Positions 21,968 through 30,289 of a stretch of DNA of 64,000 nt are shown here, in pieces (positions within the stretch are counted from its first letter, which is position 1; every line of letters starts with the position of its first letter). Both the position numbers and the translations under genes were made by a program. The stretch comes from Hydnum rufescens UP504 (Eukaryota; Basidiomycota; Agaricomycetes; Cantharellales; Hydnaceae), in contig MU128942.1 of assembly GCA_014904985.1 (NCBI GenBank), forward strand, positions 244,159 to 308,158. Direction: 5' to 3'. The notes under the pieces are model-generated. The model was not told the origin of the DNA. It did not search any database and saw nothing but the letters and a program-made list of their open reading frames with translations.

Positions 21968-22748
21968 TGTGAGGATCAAATTGACATTTGCTTCTGCCTG
22001 TGGACTTACCCATCAGAGTATCATTCTTCATTGACTCTATCATATGGCACCTACTTCTTCAAATGCTCTCATCTCCTCTCCACCTCCATTCAGTCAGGGG
22101 GTTATTGTCATCCTTGCCATTATTGGTATTTCTCTTATTGTTATTGCCCTCATACTATTGGGCCTTGACCAGCAGGCTGTGGGCTGGGTAATCAACCAGT
22201 GGCAGCATTGGCAGCCTTGTCAGCACCTCTTGTCCCCTCACTCCCTGTGTGAGTCAATGCAGTTGCCAATCCAGTGACTCCTCCTCCTCTGCCCCCATTC
22301 CCTGAATCCTTCCCACTCCCAATCCCAGCTCCCTCAGCATCACTATGGTCCTTTGACTCCTTTGACTCCTTTGGGGTACCCAGGTGTACACTGCCTTGGA
22401 AGTATATGCACTAAGGGGATGCATATGGAAGTTGGGGCATAGCCATGTGGAGGTGTAGTGACAGTGGCTGTGAAGGCTGATTGATGGGCTGTGTCCATGA
22501 TGGAGATGTATCATCTTGATGGCCTGTAGTGGCTGTGGTGGCTGTGTGCAGGAAGTAGTACTTATAGCCCTTTGTGGTGGGGGGGGATCACCAGTTTTGA
22601 TCTCTCAGGATTCCCACTGTGATAGGTGTGAGACTTGTGTATCCCTTGTTGTGTGGTGTATACTCAGGATTCCCACTGTGATAGCATGTGGTTAATTAAT
22701 CTCTTTCCTCTTTCTGTTTGTGGCTTTGATGGCAGTGTTTCCCTGACA
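21968..22748 (+). mobile_element. Solo LTR-B (copy 2) with perfect 5-bp target duplication
   Basis: Begins TGTGAGGATCAAATTG and ends TTTCCCTGACA (781 bp). It is flanked by ATAAT at 21963-21967 and 22749-22753. It contains CTTATAGCCC and two copies of CTCAGGATTCCCACTG followed by TGATAG, an organisation like that of LTR-A, so A and B are probably related families. It supplies the empty-site reference for the insertion in LTR-B copy 1 (GCAC then TAAGGGG). Confidence 0.92.
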
Positions 22749-22753
22749 ATAAT

Positions 22754-23286
22754 AATTCTAGTACATTAATCTTCACTATCTATGAGGGTGCTATCTATGA
22801 GTGCAATGAAACCAAGGTCCTCTACTTCACAATCCTCCTGTAGTTCTCCATCATCATCATCATCAGATGATACCACACTACTCAACCCATCATCCTTATG
22901 CCCCTTGACAATATGCCCAAAACTTCACTGAGATGGTGATGTTCTAGAGGTATTGGAAGGTGGATATCATCCCAGCATGGGGCAGTTGACATAGAATTAA
23001 TTAGAGAAAGGTCTTTTCTTCAAGTTGCCAACCAATCATACACTTGATGGAGTCAAACAAGGGCAAAGAATGAGACATCATCATTTTGTGTGAAGTCAAC
23101 AACTCAGTCAGCTACAAATGTAGGTCTAGTTAGATATTATGAGCCTTGCATTTATATAGTCTAACTAGAGGTTTTGATGCTGGGGCCCCTGGGGCCAGCT
23201 AACCTGATTTCCATGATTCAGGCAGGGGCCCCCAGAGGCCCCTGTGTGGGACTTAGACTGGCCACAGAACTTCAATATATTGGGTT
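22754..23286. other. Non-coding interval
   Basis: No gene or repeat border is recognised. It includes a short CAT trinucleotide run near 22851 and the inverted GGGGCCCCTGGGGCC / GGGGCCCCCAGAGGCC pair at 23181-23245, outside the H2 border. Confidence 0.4.
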
Positions 23287-23472
23287 AGGCACCTTTGTCA
23301 GTCACCTAATCTCAGACTTGCACACTGGGCCATACAGGCTTATCAGGGGTAATATGTTCCATTTATAATTTTATTATCACTGCTACCCCAGTCAGTGGTG
23401 TTTCATTCAGCAGTTCTGTGTTTCATTCTTACTGAGTTGTTTATTTTTATTTATTTATTTATTTAAAAATTC

Positions 23473-23853
23473 ACCACACCCACTGGGGTGTGGTACCATC
23501 CATAGAAATTTAAACAAAAAAAAAACAAAAAAAAAACAATCTAGTAGCACCACACCTGCTTGGGTGGGTGTGGTACCATCCATAGAAATTTAAAAAAAAA
23601 AACTATTTAGTACCAGCACACCCACTTGGGCAGGTGTGTGGTACTGGGGGTGTGGCTTGGCACTTCACTGTGGAGCATGGGGCATGGGTTGCATTTTGGG
23701 TGCTTCAATTTGAATCCTAGTTAGTAAAAAAAATTTGAAGTGATGCAAAAGGAGCAGCTTGCACTGCTCCTTTGGCATTGTTGTAGATATTGAAATTTAA
23801 AAAAAAAAACCCCTTTGTAGTACCACACACCCACCTAAGTGGGTATGTGGTAC
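23473..23853 (-). repeat. H2 left arm: hairpin-only and degenerate modules
   Basis: Three hairpin-2 copies (about 23473-23494, 23549-23574, 23606-23643) are separated by nearly identical A-rich spacers carrying CCATCCATAGAAATTT. Hairpin 1 lies at 23743-23777 and another hairpin 2 at 23820-23853. Splice-like signals are missing here. Confidence 0.65.
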
Positions 23854-24037
23854 TGTTTTGTTCTGTGGTCATGCAGTTTGTACTTGGTACAGGGGCTGGT
23901 CATCACTTAGGGGGTTGGTGGGTTTCTGTTCTCATGGGTTTCATTTGGCAAGTGGGTTGCCATTCTTGCAGGTGTCTTTGGTGGGGTGGTGGGTCTTAAT
24001 TTGGGGGTTGATGGGGTTTGTAAGCTGAGATGAAAGC

Positions 24038-24134
24038 CTAGAGATAAATAATGTTAGTGAAAGAGAGAAAAAAAAAAACAGAAAGCCATGCAAAGGAGCA
24101 GCATATGCTGCTCCTTTTGTGTGATCATACTTAC
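24038..24134 (-). repeat. H module: intron-like segment with hairpin
   Basis: Minus strand: donor GTAAGTATGATC after TTTCAAG, TTCACTAACATT, end TTATCTCTAG (97 bp). Hairpin 1 at 24090-24121; hairpin 2 at about 24145-24172. Confidence 0.8.
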
Positions 24135-24285
24135 CTTGAAATTACCACACACGTGCTTCTGCAGGTGTGTGGTTTGTCTGGGGTTGGCATCATCTCATGT
24201 TTTTGTTTGGTGTGTCATCATTCAACTTTGCAGGGGGTTATTGTTTCAGGGGGGATTTGTTTTGCTGATCTTCATTTGTGGCAGC

Positions 24286-24378
24286 CTAGAGTAATGGATG
24301 TATTAGTTAGATAAATTAAAACCAGTGCAAAAAGAGCAGCATTTGCTGCTCTTTTTGTGCTGTTGGGGGTACACTTAC
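24286..24378 (-). repeat. H module: intron-like segment with hairpin
   Basis: Minus strand: donor GTAAGTGTACCC after TATATAAG, TCTAACTAATAC, end CATTACTCTAG (93 bp). Hairpin 1 at 24325-24361 and hairpin 2 at 24387-24420. Confidence 0.8.
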
Positions 24379-24545
24379 CTTATATAGAACCACACACCTG
24401 CAGCAGTGGGTGTGTGGTTTGCACAGCCACTCAGGTGGTGCATGGCCACATCTCATGTTTTCATTTTGCATGGTTTCTGTTTGCATGTTGCTGCTGGGGC
24501 CCTGGCTGATCAGGCCTCATCATTTGGGGGGTTTCATTTGATGGC

Positions 24546-24639
24546 CTAGAATGAATTAAAAAGCCATCAGTAAAGAAATTCAAAGTAGTGCAAAAAGAGC
24601 AGCTTTTGCTGCTCTTTTTGTGCTGTTGGGGACACATAC
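24546..24639 (-). repeat. H module with covaried hairpin 2
   Basis: Minus strand: donor GTATGTGTCCCC after TTCAAG, TTTACTGATGG, end ATTCATTCTAG (94 bp). Hairpin 1 at about 24588-24624. Hairpin 2 (24651-24683) has CCAGACACCCAC / GTGGGTGTCTGG: both arms changed together relative to CCACACACCCAC copies. Confidence 0.8.
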
Positions 24640-24765
24640 CTTGAATATATAACCAGACACCCACTGTGGTGGGTGTCTGGTTTGCATTGGTTTATTGACT
24701 GAGCTTGTGAGGTCTTATTTACACTTCTGCTTTTTGTTTATAGTGCAAAGTCCCTCAGACCAAAC

Positions 24766-25340
24766 ATGGTCACCCCATGGGAACTTATTTGTAACAGTGC
24801 TTTTGAGCAATTTGCTTCCATGGGCCCCTGTGAGAAAAATGGCCACCCTGTGGGAACTGGCATATTTGCTTCCTCGGAACCAAACTGGCTTCTTTGGAGC
24901 CAAATTGGCTCGGAAGACTCAATATTGATCCATCCCTCTTTGCTGTCTTTTCACTCACCTTCATCAACTTCATCCAGGAGGTCTTTCCCCCTGGATGCTG
25001 ACTGTGAGGACAGTGTTTGCCATTTGAAGGAACCATTGTTTCTATCCAATGGAGCTTCCCAAGTTGACAATAGTGATAATGATGCTCTCTTTTACAATCT
25101 GGATGAATGAGTAGATGATGAACAAGACAAGGGTGCCATTTTGGGGCAAGATTAAGACATCAAAGATGATCCAGATGAGGAGTTTGTCACATCCATGATG
25201 TCTGGTGGTCATTTTACATGAGAACAAATCTTGGAGGTCCAGGGTCTTACCAAGTCCCTGATGCTTGGGTTGCAACAGCATGCAAAGGACTGGAAGTGCC
25301 CTCTAGACTCCATGATGTGCACAATAGGGACACTACTTTG
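24766..25340 (+). pseudogene. Unrecognised coding relic in the H2 centre, 5' part
   Basis: A frame from 24766 encodes about 114 residues with a Ser-rich and then acidic stretch. It continues after stops with DDPDEEFVTSMMSGGHF and EQILEVQGLTKSLMLGL (about 25165-25270), which look like real protein: mixed composition, amphipathic segments. I do not recognise the family. The same sense strand resumes at 27054, so the two parts may be one gene split by the insertion at 25341-27053. It lies where an autonomous H element would carry its transposase, but nothing here proves such a role. Stops include TGA in EQ context consistent with CGA decay. Confidence 0.35.
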
Positions 25341-27053
25341 GACCTCTTAGGCTGGCTTCCACTACACAGGAAGGGACCTAAGAGGTCTCAGAATGCTAAG
25401 TAAGTGCAATGCCAATAGAGGCTGCTCACAAGGTCTGACCCTAGGGTAGCTCATGGAGCCTCATTTTATTGTCCATTGGACCTCCTGGCCTCATGTATAG
25501 CAGCTACTGCAGCACAGTAATATGTTGACTGCTGCTGCTTTAAGGCACTATTGGAGCTGCTCACAGGCTGTTAATACTATTGTAGCTGCCCTGGAACTCC
25601 ATCCCATAGAGAATAAAAGCTGCACATCATCTTCCTGTAGCTGCTGTTAATGACCCAAGGAGCTGCTCATTCCCCCATCCCCCATCCAGGAGCTGGTCAT
25701 CATCATCATCATCTTACAGAAGCTTCTATGATTGAGATCTTGACTTGCTCATTTCTCCACTTAGCAGCTGCTCATCTCACAGCAGCTGCTCATCATCTCA
25801 CAGCAGCCACTTCTCCCCCAGCAGCTGCTTGTTGAGGGTTGGGGACTGTTGGGGGTTGGGTTAGGGGGTTGGGGTTTGGAGTGGGTATGGTTGGGAATGT
25901 CTACCCATATGTCTAGTAGTATAGTTCATGGTTGGGGACTGTTAGGGGTTGGGGTTTAGGGTTAGGGTTGAAATTGGCTGGGTGAATATCTACCCCTGGT
26001 TGGGGGATGCTGACTAATCAGCCTTACATGTGCTGCTGCAAGTATAATTAGTCACCAGAAATGTTCCAACAGCAGGATTTGAACCTGTGACCTCACTGTA
26101 GGGAACCTGGGACTTTGACAGCTTAGACCACTGGACTTTCAACCCCCTCCCACTAACCCATGTTTTTTTGTACTACAAGTAGGTGCACTCAAGCCTAAGG
26201 TGTATCAGCTAGTTGTGAAGTAGATTGGAGCTGCTATGGAATGGAGAGGAGCTGCTGGCTTTAAATCTCAGTAGCTGCATACTGATATAGCAGCTTATTA
26301 TTGATCATTATAGGAGCTGCTAGCTCTCAGTATACCAGTACCTGCTTGAAGCACAGCCACATATCAGCACAGCAGAGCTTATGAGCAGCTCTTTGGATGT
26401 TATATCAGCTGCTATAGAAGTGATAGGAGCTGCTGCTCTGAATCTCAGCAGCTGCATGCCATATAGCAGCTGATTACTGTTCATTATAGGAGCTGCTCAT
26501 TCTCAATATACCAGCAGCTGCTAGGAGTACAGCCACATACCAGCTCTTCTGATGATATATCAGCTGCTATAGGAGCTGCTGGCTCTGAATCTCAGCAGCT
26601 GCATGCCATATGGCAGCTGATTACTGTTCATTATTGGAGCTGCTCATTCTCAATATACCAGCAGCTGCTAGGAGCACAGCCACATACATACCAGCTTTTC
26701 TGATGATATATCAGCTACTTTGGGATGGATAGGAGGTGCTGACTCTGAGTCTTAGTAGCTGCATGGGCACATAGCAGCTGATTGTTTTTCATTATAGGAG
26801 CTGCTAGCTCTGAGGGTAGCTGCTGCTGCTGTAAGCACAGCCACACAGCCACAGATTAGGACCTATGAGGAGCTCTTCTGATGATATAGCATCTACTATG
26901 GAATGGATTGGAGCAGCTGGCTCTCAGTATGACAGCAGGTGCTAGAAGAAAGCCCTGATAGTAGCTGAGTGCTGGTGATTGCAGGAGCTGCTGGATATCA
27001 GTGCTGGACCTCTTAGGTCCCTTCCTGCATAGTGAAAGCCAGCCTAAGAGGTC
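25341..27053. mobile_element. 1.7-kb CAGCTG-rich insertion bounded by inverted 47-bp hairpins
   Basis: The ends are two 47-bp sequences (25341-25387 and 27007-27053) that are reverse complements of each other. Each also starts GACCTCTTAGG and ends CCTAAGAGGTC, so each end can fold on itself. Between them the DNA is built of imperfect repeats of about 150-190 bp (26215-26880) full of CAGCAGCTGC and GGAGCTGCT. No coding frame is convincing. The inverted self-complementary ends suggest a non-autonomous transposon, though no target duplication was seen. Confidence 0.6.
26063..26142 (-). repeat. tRNA-like (SINE-like) sequence with B box
   Basis: On the minus strand GGTTCAAATCC (26075-26085) is a perfect RNA polymerase III B box, and GTCCAGTGGTCTAAGC (26120-26135) resembles a tRNA A-box and D arm about 40 bases upstream. 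The acceptor stem does not pair, so it is a tRNA-derived relic and not a tRNA gene. Confidence 0.5.
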
Positions 27054-27393
27054 AAAACTTGTTTCCCTGGGCTGCCTCAAGTTGGGCTTTGCAAAGAAGG
27101 TTGGGTTGAGCCCTGCAGATATCAGGAGTCAGCTCAACTCCTTAAAGCATCATTGGACAGATGATGTGTTGTCTGCTGCATGGATGAATATCCATGTCAC
27201 CACCTTCCTTGTTTTAGGGCATCCAGACCTAGCTGCATCCAAGCATAATGCAGTTATATGTGGATTGCTGGCAATGAAACAGCAGATTAAGGTGGTATTT
27301 CCACCCACATCCACACTCCTCCCCAAAATCCATTTGCATATCCTTGTGGCACAAGGGGAGACAGGAATACATTTAACATTGGCTCCAAAATGA
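27054..27393 (+). pseudogene. Unrecognised coding relic in the H2 centre, 3' part
   Basis: An open frame encodes LGFAKKVGLSPADIRSQL, then HHWTDDVLSAAWMNIHVTT, and a C-terminal half with GHPDLAASKHNAVICG. The composition is that of a real protein and the frame is open for over 100 codons, but I do not recognise a family. It follows directly on the 47-bp hairpin at 27053 and probably continued the relic at 24766-25340. It ends just before the right module array. Confidence 0.35.
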
Positions 27394-27422
27394 CTTCCTC
27401 CTGACATGCATGGCAGGCAGAT

Positions 27423-27572
27423 GACCACACCCATTGATGCAGGAGTGTGGTCATATGGGGTAAGTTTTTTTTTGGATTGTAGTAGATACAATGGCACAAA
27501 TAGAGCAGTGAAAGCTGCACTTTTTGCACAGCTTTGAATATCATTACTAACATTGTTCTTTTATTATTTTAG
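27423..27572 (+). repeat. H module: hairpin 2 plus intron-like segment
   Basis: Hairpin 2 at 27423-27453 (degenerate), donor GTAAGTTTTT at 27460, imperfect hairpin 1 at 27494-27529, ATTACTAACATTG, end ATTATTTTAG at 27572. Confidence 0.7.
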
Positions 27573-27748
27573 ATCCTGGCCTGGTTTGGAGACCCAAACA
27601 AAAACCTGAGGGCCCTGCAATAGGGTCCAAACAATGAAGTGCTAACCAAAAACATGCCAAATGGAAAGTGCAACAAACAACATTCATGAAGCCACAGAGA
27701 AAAATAGGCAGCCACACACCTGCTGTGGTGGGTGTGTGGCAATATAAG

Positions 27749-27856
27749 GTATGTATTTTTTTTAATAGCTATGAAGGCACAAAAAGAGCAGCAGTCACTG
27801 CTCTTTTTTGAATGAGTTTTAATCTTAACTAACATATTTCCTATTTCCTATCCTAG
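27749..27856 (+). repeat. H module: intron-like segment with hairpin
   Basis: Donor GTATGTATTT after ATATAAG, hairpin 1 at about 27777-27808, TTAACTAACATA, end CTATCCTAG (108 bp). Hairpin 2 upstream at about 27715-27740 (GCCACACACCTGC / GGGTGTGTGGC). Confidence 0.78.
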
Positions 27857-28036
27857 GTCCAGATGTCCCATCCCAACATGCAAAGTCACCTGGCCATGAG
27901 CTCCAACCCACAGACCCGCCAGAATTGCAATGAAACCCAGCACCCAATTACATGTGAGCACACAAACAAATAAAGGGCAATGCATGCATGCAGCCACAGA
28001 GTAAACAAGGGAGCTACACACCTGCCCCAATATAAG

Positions 28037-28133
28037 GTAAGTTTTTTTAATAGCTACAAATGTGCAAAAAGAGCAGCCACCACCACTCTTTTTGCACAGG
28101 TTTTACTTTAACTAACAGATTATTTTCCATAAG
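28037..28133 (+). repeat. H module: intron-like segment with partial hairpin
   Basis: Donor GTAAGTTTTT after TATAAG, hairpin 1 with outer arms TGTGCAAAAAGAG / CTCTTTTTGCACA, TTAACTAACAGA, end TCCATAAG (97 bp). Confidence 0.7.
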
Positions 28134-28170
28134 TGTCCCACCTGACATTGTGGAGTCAGGAATCAAACAC

Positions 28171-28430
28171 AAGAACCCACACAGCCACAAAGGCACACAA
28201 ACATATGAACTGGGGCCCACACAAAGGGGCTAATGAAGGCCCACACACCTGCTGTGCCAATGCAAGAACCCATGCAGCCATGAAGGCATGCAAACACATG
28301 AACTGGGGGCCCACAGAAAGGGGCAAATGAAGGCCTACACACCTGCTGTGGCAATGCAAGAACCCATGCAGCCATGAAGGCATGCAAATGCACAAACCAG
28401 GGCCTGTGTGAAGAGGCAACTGAAGGCCCA
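28171..28430. repeat. 94-bp tandem repeat, three copies
   Basis: Units starting AAGAACCCA at 28171, 28264 and 28358 each contain GCAGCCATGAAGGCATGC or a variant and end with ACACCTGCTGTG. They are exon-like DNA of the last H2 module. Confidence 0.8.
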
Positions 28431-28769
28431 CATACCTGCTGCAGCAGATGTGTGTGAATCCAAGGTGTTAGATTTTTAGCATAGGTGTAGGCCTACAGAC
28501 TGTACTACTCCATATAATAGTATAATAATAATAAGCAAATAATCCTAATGCCCAATAACCCCAGATAGTCTGCTAAGTGTTGAGAAAGCTGTCAATTTGA
28601 CATCCAAAGATTGTCAATTGACATCAAAGAAAAAATAGGCCTGTTAGGATGACTAGATGAGGCATTTGTCCTGCCTATTAAGGCCTATCCAGTCAGCTGA
28701 CCAAGGTGCACCTACAGTTTTGCCTGTGGCCACTACATTCTCCACACCTATGACTTCACTGCCACTACT

Positions 28770-29470
28770 GTGTTCCCCATGCCTACTACTTCACCCACAG
28801 CCACTATGTTCCTTGTGCCTACCACTTCACCCACAGCTGTCACACTCCTCACATCTAGTACTTCCCCCATAGTCACAGTGTCCCCTGTACCTTCTACATC
28901 GACCACATCCTCTGCATCAGCAAATAGGGACAAGACTAACTGGCCAAATTGGCTTGATGCACAAGTTGACCAGCTCCAGAATGCAGAATTTGGACCTCAG
29001 TGGGGTGCTCTCATTGATATGTGGCTGGAACTTGAGAAAACTCTCAGATTTCCATCAGAAGTATGTTCTTTTTCATTCCTAATCTATTGGCAGATGATTA
29101 ATGACATCCCCTATGTTAAGGGAAAGGCACTTTCAAATCAAGATCATCCTAAATCCATTGCTGACTGGATCCAGCATGTGTGGTCTCCAAAGTTCAAACC
29201 ATCAATCAATCCTAAGGTCTTCAGAGTTCAGTGGTGGAAATGGTGGAGCAGACTTCAGCCAGCATGGAGAAAGAAGTCACCAGATGGCATTGTCTTGGCC
29301 AGCCAAATGTAGTCAGTGATTGGACATGCTTGACACTTGGAGGAAAGAATGGAATTTTGGCCATCATGATTTCCTTGTGATGGTGGAGAGAAGCTCTAGT
29401 TGGAGAAAATCTCAGTCTCTCTGATTGGAATGCAGCTGTTCAAGATGTCCAATTTGCTTTTATCAGATGC
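28770..29470 (+). pseudogene. Relic of a dispersed basidiomycete protein family (WPxWL..WWxWW type)
   Basis: The frame at 28770-29312 begins with Pro/Thr/Ser repeats of about 10 codons (TTSPTA-type, 28770-28900). A conserved-looking part follows: WPNWLDAQVDQLQNAEFG, a leucine-rich LEKTLRFPS, then WWKWWSRLQPAWR at about 29232-29270. After the stop at 29310 homologous-looking coding continues to about 29470. From memory, a multi-copy hypothetical protein with this W-rich pattern is common near transposons in Agaricomycetes; its function is unknown. It lies just outside the H2 right border and upstream of the KDZ relic, and has several stops. Confidence 0.5.
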
Positions 29471-29927
29471 CTGTCAAAATAGTTTAATTCTTTAGTCTCA
29501 AAAGTTCACCATCATGTCAAATGAAAACCCCAACTCAAAATATTAATCACAAGTGACTTCTAAAGGATCAGCACCAGTTTAGTGCATTGATCAATAAGAG
29601 TTGGTATTCAGCTATAATAACATTTGAGTATCAGTGCCAAACTAATGATGTGAAATCTGCCTGGGGGTCTGTGACACATGTCTTCATGGGCCTGTAACTG
29701 TGACCAAAGCTACAGTCAAAATAGGACAAGCACATGTCATAAGGCTTACAAACATGAACTGTTGGCTGTTCATTACAGGTCACAGACCCCTTGAACTAAC
29801 TTCTGGTGACATCTAGCAAAAAATGCCATAAAACTCTCAACCTGAACTAATGATTCCAAATACACATAGAATGAAGTATTTAAGTTAAGCAGTGGGGAGA
29901 GAGTAAAGGGAGTATTAGATAAAATAA

Positions 29928-30069
29928 GGACCCATTCAGATACCCCAGAAACATTTCAAAGAAATGTGTTTCTCAATATAAAAATGGCAAAACAACCTGA
30001 AATGTTTTGCCATTTTTATATTGAGAAACACATTTCCTTGAAATGTTTTTGGGGTATCCAAACAGGCCC
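29928..30069. mobile_element. Tourist-like MITE (142 bp) with TAA target duplication
   Basis: The whole element is one hairpin of about 65 bp per arm with a loop near 29997-30004. Termini are GGACCCATTCAGATACC and, inverted, GGGCCTGTTTGGATACC. TAA flanks both sides (29925-29927 and 30070-30072). TAA/TTA duplication and this GGGCC-type end are typical of PIF/Harbinger-derived Tourist elements. Confidence 0.85.
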
Positions 30070-30289
30070 TAAGGTTAGAATATCCTGAACTGGCCTATTA
30101 TCTGTTGATTTGGCTTGGGCACTTGCAAGATTTACCACACAGTTCAGGAATATCTGGCTGGTCACCATGGAGCATTGTCTTGTGCCCATTTTTGTCTTGG
30201 GGACTCATGTCAACTGGAAGGAAGAGAGGCAGGCCTCAAGCTGCTCCAAACCTCTCAATCCATTCATGAAATTCCCAGGATACTGCAGC

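Larger units (their letters stand above)
23287..28711. mobile_element. Element H2: 5.4-kb family-H transposon with central relic
   Basis: Left border GGCACCTTTGTCAGTCACC and right border GTCAGCTGACCAAGGTGC form a short inverted terminus. Further inside, AGGCTTATCAGG at 23337-23348 is the inverse of GATAAGCC next to the H1 right arm. Left modules (23.47-24.69 kb) point left and right modules (27.42-28.13 kb) point right, as in H1. The 24.7-27.4 kb centre holds a decayed coding relic interrupted by a CAGCTG-rich insertion. The exact terminal bases and target duplication could not be fixed. Confidence 0.65.

Noticed and set aside
17480..24625. GC-rich hairpins with T runs as bacterial-type terminators
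   Set aside because: The genome is fungal; the T runs are part of the stems, and both strands carry the same palindrome.
25955..25980. Telomere-like TTAGGG run
   Set aside because: Only about two imperfect TTTAGGG/TTAGGG units within general GGGTT-rich DNA; not evidence of a telomere or fusion.
28133..28431. Open frames on both strands over the 94-bp repeats
   Set aside because: Repeat-driven frames whose unit length is not a multiple of three, without any motif.
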